Shown: one piece after another, positions 23,805-37,564 of the stretch | How positions within the stretch are numbered: position 1 is the first letter of the stretch | Layout of the letters: each line of letters opens with the position of its first letter | Source of the DNA: Archegozetes longisetosus | Taxonomy: Eukaryota > Arthropoda > Arachnida > Sarcoptiformes > Trhypochthoniidae | Length of the DNA: 64,000 nt | Direction: 5' to 3' | Assembly (NCBI GenBank): GCA_018873245.2 | Contig: JAEMBT020000001.1 | Span: 14,486,220 to 14,550,219, forward strand | Made by a program: the position numbers and the translations under genes | Notes under the pieces: model-generated | Told to the model about the DNA's origin: nothing | The model's input: the letters and a program-made list of their open reading frames with translations, nothing else | The model's database searches: none

Positions 23805-24837
23805 TTATAGACTAGTGACTGAGTTATTGAGAACTGTTTGGCAATTCAATACTATTATGTATTGATATATATATACATATATTATGAACAAATGCTTCTT
23901 TGACTTTAGTATTAACTAATAATTAAGTCAAATGTTTTTATCTTATTATAAATATATATCACAAGTTATTATATTTATTATTATTTTTAAAATGATGTTA
24001 AAAAGTTTTAATGAAGCAAAATATTTGTCTATATATAAAAGTCTAACTTAAATAGAATTTTCATAATGTATATAAATCTAACTTTTAAAGCAACAAACGT
24101 TACTGTTTTTGTATATACTACTGATTATTTGATATATAGTTTGTTAAATAACTTTCAAATACATTTTATCTTTTTTGAGTAATATTATCTTATTTTGAAG
24201 AAAAATCGAGAAACTTTATCGCTCACTGTTGAGGTTCACTCGGTTTCGCTCAGAAAAAAACCTGATTATAAATCATTTGGTCGTTTATGCTATCCGTTCG
24301 CGCTCTGCTGCAGATTATTAATAGGTCTGAGAAGGAGTGCGATAGCGATTGCTTTGGCTCAAGCTCTGCTCTGCTTTGCTCTGGCGTTTGGGACGGTTTA
24401 GTTCAAAGTTTAAGAAGTTTGGCGAAGTTTGGCGAAGTTTTATGTTTTAGGCGTTTCGATCGGTTTCTGCTGTTTATTGCTTAGCCAGAGGTGTAGTTTA
24501 GGATCAGTTTAGGATGAGTTTAGTATAAAACTGTGGTTTTAGATCTTTTAAAAGCTATTCTCAATTTACAATAACTTTATTTTAATCAATTCTGTAGAGG
24601 TTGTCTGCAATTTCAACTTAATTAGCATAGACGTTAAGGAATTTAATGGCAGAATAACTAGAGTTGCATTAAGTTATTCAACTGTTTAGTCAACAAAAGT
24701 TTATTTAATCCACTATTCACTCTATCTAAGTTGTTAAGTAGTTTTCTATACTGTTAGTGATCATTGACAGAAACGATTTAGTTCTTGCTGACAGACCGAA
24801 GTTAAGGTCAAATAGGGTAGGAGAGGAGATGAGCCAC
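23805..24837. other. Intergenic with GC-richer patch
   Basis: AT-rich at first. Bases about 24195-24480 are clearly richer in G/C and built of short echoes such as CTCTGCTCTGCTTTGCTCTG and GAAGTTTGGCGAAGTTTGGC. No exon recognised. Confidence 0.4.
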
Positions 24838-25030
24838 AGTGTTGATCAGGGATGGATTTCAGAAATGGATTAGAGGAATCACTTTCAGCAATGGTTTAGA
24901 GGAATCACTTTCAGTAATGGTTTAGAGGATTCATTTTCAGCAATAGTTTTCAAGAATCATTTTCATTGATAGTTTCAGAAGTACTTATCAGGAATGGTTT
25001 TCAGCAGCAGTTATTGGGAACGGTTTTCAA
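24838..25030. repeat. Decayed minisatellite
   Basis: About six diverged copies of a roughly 27-30-base unit around TTTCAGCAATGGTTTAGAGG. The first three copies are nearly identical and the rest drift. Confidence 0.7.
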
Positions 25031-25539
25031 AAATGTTTATCTGCAATAAGACTCGTTTGTTGAGATGTTTTTAGCATTTTGGACATGTAGATGATGGTGA
25101 AGCTCGACAAAGCATCGAAGGCATCCATTGAAGATGAATACGGGATTCAGCGTTGCGTAACCCCTGCGCTGATGTCAGTAAAGTTGATGGATTTGTTGGA
25201 TATGGCATAAGAGGAGAAGAATCGTGAAGGCGTTGATGCACATCAAACTGAAATTGAGGCAAATGTTGGCCTGAAGTCTCTAACGAAATATTTTGCTGTG
25301 TGTCAGGCTTTGGTATTTTCTCAAACAGTTCCATCAAAAGCCAAATATTAGCAAAAGATCTGCTTTCCTCAAATTCATTTTGAATTTTTGGGCAAAAAAC
25401 AAATATTTATTCTGAGCATAAATTGATTTAATAGTTTTCTAAATAAAAAATGTATATAAACAGAGTTTTCTCAACAGATAACAGAAAAGTTAATGTAATG
25501 TCTGGTAATTTATTTAGACTTTAATAAACTATTTAAAAA
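25031..25539. other. GC-richer unassigned block
   Basis: Bases 25060-25340 differ in composition from their surroundings and are open on the minus strand for about 88 codons. The predicted peptide has no domain I recognise. It could be a transposon fragment or a rapidly evolving exon. Confidence 0.3.
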
Positions 25540-25600
25540 TTTATTGAACTTTACTGAACTTTACTAAACTTTACTAAACTTTACTAAACTTTTCAAAACG
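25540..25600. repeat. Ten-base tandem repeat
   Basis: Repeats of ACTTTACTAA with an ACTTTACTGA variant, about five units. Confidence 0.75.
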
Positions 25601-25897
25601 ATTAAAATTATTTGAAAATTTTTAAACTTTTTAAAAATCTCTTTAAGCTCTATAAAGCTTTAAAAACTATTTAAAATTTGTTATAACATTTTAAAATCTA
25701 TACTTCAAATAAGTTTGGTTAGAGAAAAGTTAGCGCAATAGATTAGGTGCAAAATTGATTAGAAAAGGCATCCGTCAGCAAAAGCATTAATCTACCGAAA
25801 AGTATTTATCTTAAATTGAAGTCACAATAATTAATTTGAACGGATCTGAATCGTTAACTGATTTTGCCGTTATTTAATTGGATTCTTCCTTTGCTTT

Positions 25898-25899
<2 letters not shown>

Positions 25900-25952
<53 letters not shown>

Positions 25953-25981
25953 TACACACTCACACACACACACACACACAC
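25900..25981. repeat. (CT)n-(CA)n compound microsatellite
   Basis: About 50 bases of CT, then CA repeats from about 25959. Confidence 0.95.
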
Positions 25982-26971
25982 CATGAACATGTCAGGCATA
26001 GACAAGAAAGACGTATAGATCTAGCCAAACTTTAAAATTTCTATTATGCTATTTAATGATCGGTTTCAATAATCAAAGTTTCTCATTCGGAACATGTGGA
26101 CGTTCAAATGATTTTTTATGTTAACTTCTCACGAGGTTTGACTTGAAGTTTGAACAAATATTATAATGTCTATAGAGTTGATTTTTAAGCTGCCAAACCT
26201 CCTCTTCAAACGTCTCTATTCTGATATTGATGTAAAATGTTCTGAACTGTATTGACTTTAAATACCTTTTGAAAAATAGTTTATTAATGGAAAATTCAAT
26301 CAGAAAATTGTCATAAGTTTTTATGCTGTTTACTGGTATTTGTTGAAGTCTACTTAAATTAATATTCTGTAAACTAATGATAACATTTTTTATCTATTTT
26401 CCTGAGTGTTAATCTCATTTTGAATTTATTAATTTTTTATAATTTTAGCGAAACTTTGCAAATCTCTAAATTATTTCAGTTTGTTTCCATAGAAAATACA
26501 TTGATCCAAGACAAAACTAAATCTATATTTCAATTAAACCTTATCTCATAACAAGAATCAGTTAAGCTAAATGCAAATGAAAGGTATTTCATTGGATTTC
26601 ATAGAGATTGATAAAGTGGTTTATGAAAGGAAAGAGCAGTAAAACAAGAAGAAAGAACAAAAAGAGAGAGAGAGAGAGATCGAAAGATCTCGACAAAGTT
26701 AAGCAAAAAAAACATTTATATTGTTAAGCAATAAACATTTTATTAGTATTAGGTGCCAGAGAGCCACTCCTCTTCAATGATGCTTCACTTTTAGGCTAAA
26801 CATCATAGTAGGTGTTGTTCCAAATGTCAATAAACGTTTTTGAAACTTTTCAAACATTTTTATTCTTAACAACAGACCACTTCAAACCGTTTGTGTCTTT
26901 AAAATGCAAACCAATCTCTTTTGCTGACAAGCAAATTGGCTGAAGTCAAATGATATGATATGTGTGTTGAG

Positions 26972-26972
<1 letters not shown>

Positions 26973-27021
<49 letters not shown>
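26973..27021. repeat. (GT)n microsatellite
   Basis: About 48 bases of pure GT, followed by three short GAGAGCTGTAA units. Confidence 0.95.
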
Positions 27022-27023
<2 letters not shown>

Positions 27024-30000
27024 TCTGTAAGAGAGCTGTAAGAGAGCTGTAAGAAAGCTACGATAGTTGACCAGAAAGCACAGAAATAATACATAAAAGT
27101 TGATAAGCGTGTATTGAGTTGCTTGTGCATAGCTATAACAACTTAATTAATTTAAGTAATGTACTTTTATCTTAATGGTTATTTCTTAATTAATCATTTC
27201 TAGCTAGTTATGCATATTTACTCATTATTTTTCTATTCTCTGTCAACGTTTACAATCAATTCTCATAAACTGATTTTTGTTAGAGCCCATCAAAAGGTTT
27301 TTGAATTTCTAATAAAAGGATTTATAAAATTCTTTGTATAAATTAAGTTTTGATCATTTTTTGATAGAGTAACAAAACTTGAGTTCAAATCTAATAAGAC
27401 TGGTGCTATCTTATAAGACTGGTGCTATCTTATAAGCAAAGCTGCTGTTCGTCAGATAGCTTTTGTTTAGGTTAAAACGTTTATTGTACTGTATTTTAAC
27501 TTTAAATCGCTTTAGGCAATAACTTCGAAGAGACCGTTATTAATGCGGCCTTTCTGATGGCCGTCCGCCTTGTATTTTGCAAACTGTCATTCAAAACACA
27601 CCAAATAGCCTCAAAGCCAACATCACATTCAATCATAGAATAGTAGCAGCACCTGCATCACCATACTCATACAATACACTCTTCCAACCACATACTCAAC
27701 TTCAGACCAGAGACTAGCTGCTCCCTAAACCCATCCATACTTTTCAGACCTACACACCATTCAATTTACGTGATTATCAGATGATGACAATTCTGTGAAA
27801 GCACGTACTGATTGAGAAACAATAATAATAATAATAACAATAAAAGTTGAGGATCGCATTCATTCAACTATGCAGCAATATAATTGTCTCTATTGTATTA
27901 TGCAATATGTTATGTGACATTGACTTAAAGCTACGCTAAATTCACTCATAGCTGAATTGACTCAGAGCTAGATTCACTGAGAGCTACGCTAAATCCACTC
28001 AAAGTTATGCAACGGCTGCACGAAAACTATTGAATGGGTCTCTCTCTAAACGTGATTTGATTGTAAAATAATTAACACCCAAAACATAAGAACAGTTTTG
28101 GAGGTATCTCTAAAGGCAGATGCGATTGTTCATTTCAGTCCGGATGATGGTTGGGTGCAGGTGATGATGAAAACAGTTAAAACCATCTATAGTTTCGTGA
28201 ATACTATCTATAGCTTCGTGTATACAATCGGCTATAAAAGTGTCAATAAAATGATTTATTGAGAGAAATACTTATAATAATAGTTATCTAATGTATTATA
28301 CGTTTTCGCAATGAAACATTACGTTATCTGTTGTTCTTTTTGTGGATGAATAGCTCTCTTTTAGGCTAATATATTGTGAATTATTTAGAACTAAAGCATA
28401 AAATTGAAAATTTTACGCCTGGTCAACAGTCACTATCGTTTAATTGTATCAGTCTAGTAAACATTGATTTATACCGTCAAAGTACTGACTGCAAAACTAA
28501 AGTTAAGTGGCGATGAAAAACAAAAAATTCAATCAAACTAGAACTAATCAATTGCAATAGTTGACAAAAACAAACGATATGCTTATTCATTAGTTTATCA
28601 AAAAGTTAATCTAACCTAGTACACAACTAATTTTAAAAGACATTATTGTCAAGTTGTTGACTAGTCATATCAAATCGAGTTAGTGCCTCAACCGAGTCAA
28701 TGGTTGGGACTGATAATAAAGTTTCACTATAAAGCAGTGATTTTGCATGAGTTAGTGTGTATCAGGAACAGACCTGGTTTGGTAATAACAATGATTAACA
28801 GAAAGAAGTTTAATAGAAGGATTATAAGGAAATTTTGAGTAGAAAAACAACGAAAATTCTATACACATCTATTGATATGACTAATGGCTAATTGTTTGAA
28901 TTACTTCCTCAGTTAGAGATAATCAAATTAGACGTTAAACGTTTAAACGTATATCGTTCCTAGTAATCTCATAGAAAGTGTTTAAAACTTAATAGTCAAC
29001 TACCAACTATTTTCTGATAAACTTATCTTTCCTTTAAAACTTCAACTGTATCCGACTCCAACTAAGTCCCGGCACAAGTTCGGGATTCAACTCATTTAAA
29101 ACTTAATTCAATTCAAGTAAATAAGAAGTGTTATGAAGTGTGGTGAGGGCCGGATGTGGCCAATCGGTTGCTTGAGTTTACACAGTCATGAATGGTTAGA
29201 TTTTTCAAATGTACGCTTAATGTAGTTTCGATTCAGATCACTGACAAAACCATGTCTTTAAAAACTATGCCTTTTTAGGTGATATATGGATGGCTTCGAA
29301 AAGTTATTGAAATTTAGCAAATGTTCAGTTGAAAAGTACCGCAAAAGGAATAAATAAGTAATAAATCTAAAAACTAATAAAAAAATAATAACATTTAAGT
29401 TATTCAAGTAGTTTAGATACGAAAATCATAGATTACATAACTACAATAGATCCATATTTAGACATAAATAACTATTGAGTAGGCATAGCATCTGCATAGC
29501 AGTCAGTATTTTGGCTGGCATGTCAAAAATTGTGAGGAGTGCACACGCGGTAGAGAATGTATACAATTTTTGTCAATCTTTTATAGGGTAGCTAAAGCTT
29601 TTTGGCAATAGAAACATACTCACTTCTCTCAGTTCTCTCTCAGCTCTCTCTCGGCATGTCATCTCACTTTACATAGCTATGAGCGGTGACTGCGGTCAAA
29701 TTGCTTATACACACTACCTACTCCTTAATAAATCTCTTTACTTATTTTCATTTCGTATTCCACTCTTTTTCTTGTCAATTGTCTTTTAGATTTGTTTTTT
29801 GGACTTTATGTTAGTTAAGTTGTATAGTTATAGAATAGAATAATATAGATTAATATAGAATAATATAGAATATTATAAAATAGTATAGCATTGAATTGTA
29901 TGATTTTTAAAGAGCATAGACTGTAGTGAAGTACTCTTTGAGCATAAAAACATGGTGTGTTTTAAATGTTTGCAAATACATGCCTAAAGCAAGAGCGGAG

Positions 30001-30539
30001 TAGTACTCTCGAAAGAGGAATAGAAAAGAAATATCAGATAATAATATGAGTTGCTCTTGTCAATACATCAGGCTAAACCAACATTTTTCATTATTTTATA
30101 GCTTTTGTTTCCTTCTTTTTCTCCTATCTTCATCTTTCAGTTCATTTTTGCTTATATTCTCTTTTATTTTTATCAATATATTTCAATAATATAATCAAGC
30201 TAAGTTTTTCAATAATGTAATCAAACTAAGTCTTTGTCCCATTCAAATCAATAAAATTCACATTAAATAAGATTGATGTTTGTCTAATTGAAGACTGTTT
30301 TAAAGCAAACCATATGTTAAGAATAGCAGAAAAATAAGTCAAAATATTAGTTGATTGTTAAGGAAATAATATGATTTGACCTAATATAGAAATAAAGTCA
30401 AATAATATGAATACAGTAAGAAATTCTTAAGGGGGAAAGAAGAGGTTTAGTTTGAAAGATGTCATATCGTATTAAAGAGAAACATCTATTTATGAATCTG
30501 ACTGTTGATCAACATGTCCATCATTCAAGCTGAATATAG
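27022..30539. other. Long intergenic region, no gene recognised
   Basis: Contains only small features: a 20-base direct duplication near 27395-27440 (AAGACTGGTGCTATCTTAT), a GC-richer patch at 27500-27800 with a minus-strand frame of about 50 codons but no known domain, a decayed CACTCAGAGCTACGCTAAAT repeat near 27930-28010, and AT-rich filler. It could hold enhancers or distal UTR of the downstream minus-strand gene. Confidence 0.4.
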
Positions 30540-30753
30540 TACAGTCGACTCTATTTACACTACTCTTTACAATGAATACTTACAAAATATTATTTTATTA
30601 TTTTATTTGCACACTCTATAGACTATACCTGATATAGTGAACCCCTATACTCGATATAATGAACTCCTATATCCGATACAGCCAACCTCAGTTACAATCA
30701 ACTCGTTCCTACTGTGTTAGCGTGTAAGGTAATTGTAACTCGAGGTAATTGTA
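30540..30753. mobile_element. Pogo-like inverted-repeat element, diverged
   Basis: The left end is TACAGTCGACTC. The right end is CGAGGTAATTGTATA, the degenerate reverse complement. The interior repeats GATATAGTGAACCCCTATA-like units, the same internal word found in the elements inside the apterous-type genes. Confidence 0.5.
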
Positions 30754-31275
30754 TACTCTCTAATGCAGTTAGGCATTCAGGAAAAAACTCATCGGCGCTT
30801 GTCTTTTGATGTGACAAAATCTCATGAAAAATATACATAAAAACTAATATGAAAGACAATAACTGGTCTGTTTGAGAAGAAGAGAAAAATGATGAGATAT
30901 TTTGTTATTTTTTTTTTGCAAACATTATTTACACAAACATTATGTGTTGGGTGAAACTTGTTTGAAACGTTTTTTGAAACGTTTTTTGAAACTTTTCAAA
31001 CTTTTTCAAACGTTGTTTAAAACGCTTTTTCATATTTTTCTTATGACAAAGGATTACATAAGACATAAGACGTGAGAATCAGAATTTGATAGAATATACA
31101 CTTATTATGCGTTTTTGTTGCGTATTTATAAGAAAGTGTAGGAAAAGAGAAAAAATGACATAATTTACTAATAATAAACATATTCGAAATTAGTTTCTCT
31201 TAATAAGGTTTGCACTAATTCATATGAATGTTTTATATATACAGAACAACCTTTTTCTGACTTTTATACTTCTTC

Positions 31276-34200
31276 TTAAAATAATTCTTGGAAAGTGGCC
31301 AAAGGAATGATAGATTCTGGATGTCCTGATGAATGATTAAACTCCAGACTGGAACCCGTGTGGTTATCGTTAGTTGATAGTGCTGGAGATGGCGAAGAGA
31401 ATGGACGCGTTGACCCGTTCGGACTACCGATACCTGTTGATGGTGTCGACGGATGTGCTAATAGTGGTTGACCACTGCCTATACTAATCTCTTGGTTATC
31501 TGATAGTTTCAGGTTGTTTCGCCTCCATTTGGCTCTAGCGTTTTGAAACCATACCTATTTTTAGGATAATGGCAGTATTGTTATGATGAGCAAGGTACTA
31601 TGAACTTAGTGGAACATTTGTCAACATGATGGCAACAATTGTGAAGATAGAAGTAAAGTAAAGATAATGAGAAAATATAGTTAAGATAATGTAGAATAAT
31701 AGTAAAAATAAAAGCAACAAAAGCAAAATATAACAGTTATAATGATAATTAACTATATTGATAAAAGCAACCTAACCTAACCTAACCTAACCTAATCTAA
31801 CGTAATTAATTGATGAGAAAGCTAAATAATTAATGGATTAAAAACGAATGAATAATTATTAGTGTAAACATCTTAACAGATGTCATTTTTTAAGTTAAGG
31901 ACAAGTTCTCACAATCTTTCTGGAAAAGAGTTGTGTCATTAATATATGACGTTTTTTTGAGATAAGTCTTTCTATAAGACTCTGTCTATAAGTCCTTCTC
32001 TATAAGTCTCTCTCTATAGTCTCTCTATAAGTATTTTATTACTTTTAATCGAGTGAATCGTTTGAAAGATAAAAAGAAATATCAGAAAAGTCAAAAGCTG
32101 CGACTAATGATAGTATTAGCTAGATGTTAATAGGAATAAAAAGGCAGTTAAGAAGAAAGTCGGAAACCATTTAATGCCTAAGTTAACATTCAACTTGTAT
32201 TTCAATTGTATGCGTTTCATAAATGACTTCAATATAGAGTATTGAGAAGTGACTAAAAGCCATAACTATATTGAGGACTGAAAGCCATAACTATATTAGT
32301 AGTGACTGAAAGTCATAACTATATTGAGACTGACTGAAAGCAATAGCTTTAAAATAGAGTATTTATTCAGAGTTAACTGAAAGTCATGACTTGAAAATAG
32401 AGTTGACTGACAGAACCGATAGAAATTTAGCCTAAAAGGTAGTTAGAAGTAATAAAGAGTTAGCGTAAAGCGTGTAATACCTGTAGGACCCTCTTTGAAA
32501 GGCCAGTCTTTTGGGCCAGTTGCTTCAAATCTTTGGCGTCAGGGTTTTGATTGATTGAAAAATACGACTTCATTGTCCTCAACTGGTGGTGTTTGAATGA
32601 AGTCCTCATTCGTTTGGTCCTCTGTCCTGAAGGATGACCTGATAAGCCGAGTGAAGAACCATTTATGGATGACTGACCATCGCTCATACATCCAGTGTCG
32701 AGATTAGAGTTCAGGTTTGAAACAACATTAGTGTCAATTGAATTAGCTATAGAAGTGAATAGAGATAATTTAGAGATGAATACAGTGAACTCTCTCTATA
32801 GTGAATACAGTCAACTCTCTCTATAATGAACACTTTCCATAAATGATTTGCTTGACAGACTATAACCGATATAATAAATGCATTTCTAGTGTATTAGGGC
32901 ATTCATCATAACGAGAGGTAACTGTACGTCATGTGATTATTGTATACCTAGTGTAGGACTTTGTGCGCTTCTACTCGATGCAGCCCCTGGAGAGTGAGTG
33001 TCATGAAGATTGCCACCATCTGTCCCTTTTCTCTTTCTTGGCCTACCTTTACGTACGCCGACAGTTGTTGCTGACCCAGAGGGTGGTGTATTACCAGCAG
33101 AATATATAGATCCGTAGGCGGGCATTATCGGCTCCGATGTCCGCTCCTGAGCCGACGGGTGAATAGCGTTCTCGGAAGTGAGTAGGAAATGACCACAAGT
33201 GAGCATTTCGTAATGAGTACGACAATAGACTAGATTATCTTTGAGGCCAAAGTAGTCGCCCTGTGCAAGTGTGGTGTTGCACCATGCGCACGTGAAACAT
33301 TGCATATGATAGATGTTCTCTCGAACTCTCATCACTAGTTCCGATGCAAAGATCCCTTGACCACAACGGCTGCAACGCTTCATCGCGAAGATCCTGTTTG
33401 AACCAGAGGTTAGAAAAAGGCTCCAGACTTGGCTTTTTTGCATGGTTATGAATGTTAGAAAAATTTGTGCTACATTTTTGGTCAAATTCATGGCCTATCG
33501 GATTACACTTCGCAATAGTTATTTCGACAGTAATTCAGTCACTGGATTGGATGCATAAGAAATTTTGTGCAACTGTTAGGAAAATATTTTCTCTAATTTC
33601 CATCTCATTCCAGTTGTTTGCGATTTTCTCATTTTTAATCTCATTGTAGTTGTTCAGGATTTTACGAATTTTCAGAATTTTTAATCTTATAGTAATTATT
33701 CAGAAGTTTGAGAATTTTTAATCTAATGGCAATCACTGAGAAGTTTGAGAATTGTTAAGAATTCCAGAAGCATTTAATTAAAGCAATAATACTCGTATTA
33801 CTTGAGTTGTGGAATCTTTATACAAGTTAGTGACTGAGAATTAATCATTGGATAAAATTTAGAAAATTTAGGGGAAAATTTAGTGATCCAATGATAAGAA
33901 TAAATCAATTTTAGCTAAATATTTCTCAACTGTTGCATTAGTTCTGACCTAAATCACCAATATTTTCATCTTTATTTACTTCTCAAAGTTTATTGAGCTG
34001 ATTATCGGATTGAAAACTACTAAATATTTCTAAATTGTTCGACAATAATGTGACTAAAATCTAACAGCTTGAATGATTTATAATTTGAAACTACTCGAGA
34101 CAATAGCGATATTGCTTAAAGCGTCCCATATATTAGTTTCTCAACTAGTAATCTGAGTTGAGGATTAAGTTCAATGTGACCAGCTCAAAGCAATTTAGTG

Positions 34201-34688
34201 ACAAATGACAGTCTGATTAGTTAAGAAGATTGCGCCACCAATTGTATTATTAATCATAAGTGAGAAGCGAACATAAATAAGTTCCACTTTAATATATCAA
34301 TATTATTTCTTTGCCCGTTCATTGTATGTAAATCTTAGAGATGGTAGAGATGGTAGGGATGATAAGGATGGTAGAGATGGTAGGAATGGTAGGGATGATA
34401 AGGATGGTAGAGATGGCAGATATGATAAATATGATAAAATGCTTACCTATAGTAATCTTCCTTACAATAAATATGTCCATCACGCGAAAAGCAAGTCAGC
34501 TCAGAGTCTAATGGGATCTTACACTGAGAACACTTAAGACAACGGACATGCCATTGACGATCAACTGCTGATAAATAGTATCTGTCCAATATGAGAGACC
34601 CACAACCCGCGCATTCAGTTCTTGTTGGACTTACACGATTCGGCTTCAGCTCACCGTTTGGTCCCGAAGATATTGCCGGCATTATCAT
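31276..34688 (-). CDS. ap: LIM-homeodomain transcription factor, LHX2/9 (apterous) type, paralogue 1
   Basis: Nuclear transcription factor of the apterous class, which in arthropods controls dorsal appendage fate and neuron identity. Minus-strand exons in order: 34447-34688, 32948-33393, 32481-32746 and 31276-31554, giving 410 aa (LHX2 is about 406). LIM1 starts at C26 (CAGCGSLILDRYYLSAVD) and ends CKEDYY. LIM2 runs from C88 (CSRCGQGIFASELVM). A basic KGRPRKRKG (196-204), also present in LHX2/9, follows. The homeodomain (about 273-332) has RTSFKHHQLRTMKSYF and VWFQNARAKWRR. The protein ends FQELF, like the LHX2 C-terminus. The introns separating LIM1 from LIM2 and splitting the homeodomain at VLQ/VWF are family-typical. 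An upstream non-coding exon is possible. Confidence 0.95.
31771..31800. repeat. Interstitial CCTAA (telomere-type) repeat
   Basis: Five to six copies of CCTAA, the complement of the arthropod telomere unit TTAGG, inside the last intron of apterous-type paralogue 1. Confidence 0.85.
32270..32415. repeat. Decayed minisatellite in intron
   Basis: Four to five diverged copies of a 30-40-base unit containing GACTGAAAGCCATAACTATA, within the last intron of apterous-type paralogue 1. Confidence 0.65.
32808..32924. mobile_element. Pogo-like MITE filling an apterous intron
   Basis: TA-CAGTCAACTCTCTCTATAAT at the left, ATAACGAGAGGTAACTG-TA at the right. The left end is duplicated at 32783. With that copy it occupies most of the 201-base intron (32747-32947) between the LIM2 and homeodomain exons. 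Confidence 0.65.
34337..34436. repeat. Purine-rich minisatellite
   Basis: Tandem copies of GGTAGAGATGGTAGGGATGA/TAAGGAT just inside the first intron of apterous-type paralogue 1, about 10 bases from the donor site of the LIM1 exon. Confidence 0.8.
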
Positions 34689-35334
34689 CACAGTATATTC
34701 CTCTCTTTTTACTTCTTATCACTTAAACATTCCTCTATTGTCACGATTTCCTAACTCTTTCTTAAGTCTTCAGTTTAAGAGGCTTTCGAGCATTTCTCAA
34801 TAGTCGAAGACATTTGAGTCGGAGACACGCCTAAAAGGGGTCTAATTTGATGATTATAAGATGATAAGAGATAAAAGTTGACAATTGTTTAGATGAGAAT
34901 AAGAGTCAATATTGAGCTTTAGTCGAATCATCAAAAACAAATTGTTGAACACAAAAACTAACTAACTAACAAGTGTGAAACATTGATGAAAACATAGATG
35001 AAAACATAGATGAGAAGAAATACTGAGCATAATAAATAGATTTGATTTTCTAGAATCAACAACTAAGTATATGAATGGCTTAGTTTTTAGTCGATTTCCA
35101 AAAGTTTCGTACCAAAGTAGAGATGATTAGAGGGCAGAAAAGACAAGCTTGTGTGCTGTGTCAGAAGCATAGAATGTATTCTGATCGCCACCGAATTGAG
35201 CCGATGCAACACAAGCAAGAGAACCTCCCATTCATACGCCTTACGCGTCCGCAATATTTTTATTGCCAACCATTTGAATGACGCTCTGCTCACTAAAGAC
35301 TGCTTTTCAGACTGCATACTAAGAGTGTATTTTA
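34689..35334. other. Upstream region of apterous paralogue 1
   Basis: Probable 5-prime UTR and promoter on the minus strand. No TATA box or upstream coding exon could be identified. Confidence 0.4.
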
Positions 35335-35530
35335 GTATTTCAGGCTGTGTTGCAGGGTGTATTGCAGGCTGTGTTGCAGGCTGTATTGCAGGCTGTATTG
35401 CAGGCTGTATTTCAGGCTGTATTTCAGGCTGTGTTACAGGCTGTATTTCAGGCTGTATTCAGACTGTGTTTCAAGCTGCATTTCAAGCAGCTTTCAAACC
35501 CTATTTCAAACTGCATTCTAAGACTGCTTT
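35335..35530. repeat. 15-base minisatellite
   Basis: About a dozen copies of GCAGGCTGTATTGCA/TTTCAGGCTGTATTT, decaying towards the 3-prime side. It is open in two frames only because the unit length is a multiple of three. Not called coding. Confidence 0.85.
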
Positions 35531-37564
35531 CAAGCTACACATTAAACTGCATTTTTCTACTTACACTATCTATTATAACATTATATTCAATGTATTTTTA
35601 CATTACTTTTCTTAAGGCTCTTCTCTAAATGAAGTAGTTGTCAGAAATTTTTGATTGATTTTATCAATAAATACAAGTTTTACTTTGCATTCTATATTAA
35701 AAAATAACTTATATCTCAATTAACTATTGACAATGTATTTAAATAAACTTATGGTTAGAATGAATAAAATTTATGCTCTCTATCAGAAATCATATTTCGT
35801 AAAGTTTATGAATAAAAATATCGAATCTTAACATAGAATCAAATTTACATAATAGTAGTGAAGTTTGAGCATGAGTTAAGTGAAGTCTAAATTAGAGTAG
35901 ACTGTGTTAGGGAACGGAGTGAATCAGTAGTTGAGATGCGTAGAAAAGAAGAAGTAGAAGAAGAAGAAGAACAAGAAGAAGAACAAGAACAAGAGTAGAG
36001 AGAAGAGAGAAATGTCAGAAGAAAGAGAAGGAGGAGTAGAAAAGATAGCTAGGATAAGTGGAAAGGAATAAATTAAAGTGGAGTTGCGTAATGATAATCT
36101 ATGCTTGCAAATATATGCCTACTATCTAAATATAGGGCCAATTTGAGAGATCATCGAAATAGTGTCACCCGTTTTGTGGTAACGAATAATTTATCTTTTC
36201 ATCTTTTTAACACTAATCACTTCTTCCGACCCCTCTCCCGACAGACCTCTCCCTCCCCTTCCTTCCCCTCCCCTACCGTCCCTTCCCCCACCTTATTGTT
36301 CACTAAATTATTAGCCATAGTCTCATATGTCGTCTATTTTAAAAAATCTTTAAGTTTACTCAATTAGGAAAAGGAAAATGTTTAAACCGATTCAATTAGG
36401 AAATGGATACTCTTATTGTCCAAACACTTAATTTTGCCCTAAGGGATTTATGAAGTTATTAATGTTAATCATTTTTAAGATAAAATGTTTCCAAATTATA
36501 AATTTGGCGCTAAGTATCAACTGAATAGAGATGACTTAATAACTTCAAATCTTAGATATGTATCAATACTTTTTCAGGTATGTATGCATTAGAAGTTGGT
36601 AATTAAGCAAAAATAAGATATAGTATCTTAATGGAGAAGACCAAAAGTGAGAATTTGTTAAATAGATACTGTCAACCAGTACCAGATCAAAGGCTTTTTC
36701 AATCTTCATAAAAATATTATCATTTAGTACTTGAAATTATTAAATTCAGTCCAATCAAAATATTTGGTGTGCTCCTCATCTTCACTGCTACTGTATAGTA
36801 AACAACGTACTTACTTCCCGTATTTAATTATTGATCATTTTTGTCAACTATCGATCACTTATGTAAACTTTATTATTCAAAACAATTATAATATTTGCTC
36901 AAAATTTCATAGCATTATAACAGCTATCAAAGGAGACAAAAACTTATCCAAAACACTGATTTTGAGGGCCATTATTAAGTGCTTCTACGAATCGCCTAAA
37001 ACCACATTAAGAGCATTTTCTGTAGGATATGACAGATGAAAAATAAAAAGTTGACACGAAGAAGACTGGGAGACGGACGATCTTTGCCGGCAAATTAGTG
37101 AGTCGTGTATGAGAGTAGATGTTCACAAAGCGGTTAATTGGCAGTCTTGAGCAGTGTCAGCCCTGTGCTGCCCCTCTCTTACCCCTCTCCTACCCCTACC
37201 CCTCCTCTCTCTCTCTCTTTGCTTCGATGAACTCTGATTGCATGACACTATCATCTAACCTGCGTCTTACTCCTATCACTAGCGGACATCTCCATCTATT
37301 CTTTAGCTGAGATGACTGCAGCGAGAGAAGTGGTCTCTTATGTAGACTTGACTTTGTTTTGCTGGTTCTTATCTCTTTGCATATTAATGTTCTCTGGCTT
37401 GGTACATGAACAACAGTTGCAAAATTCTATTATGATTTAGTTTCAAACATTTTCTTTTATTCTATTCAACTAAATGATTCAGTTTTGATAAGTTTTATGT
37501 ATATATTAGAATTGTTTTCAGTCACGAATAGAGTTTGGTATTGAATTAGATTTTTTTAAAGATA

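Noticed and set aside
27500-27800. Minus-strand frame of about 50 codons in a GC-richer patch
   Set aside because: Too short, no recognised domain and no clear splice partners.
35151-35628. Open frames with repeating QAVLQAV / CIAGCVAG peptides
   Set aside because: Produced by a 15-base minisatellite with unit length divisible by three; open in two frames at once and without splice or start context.
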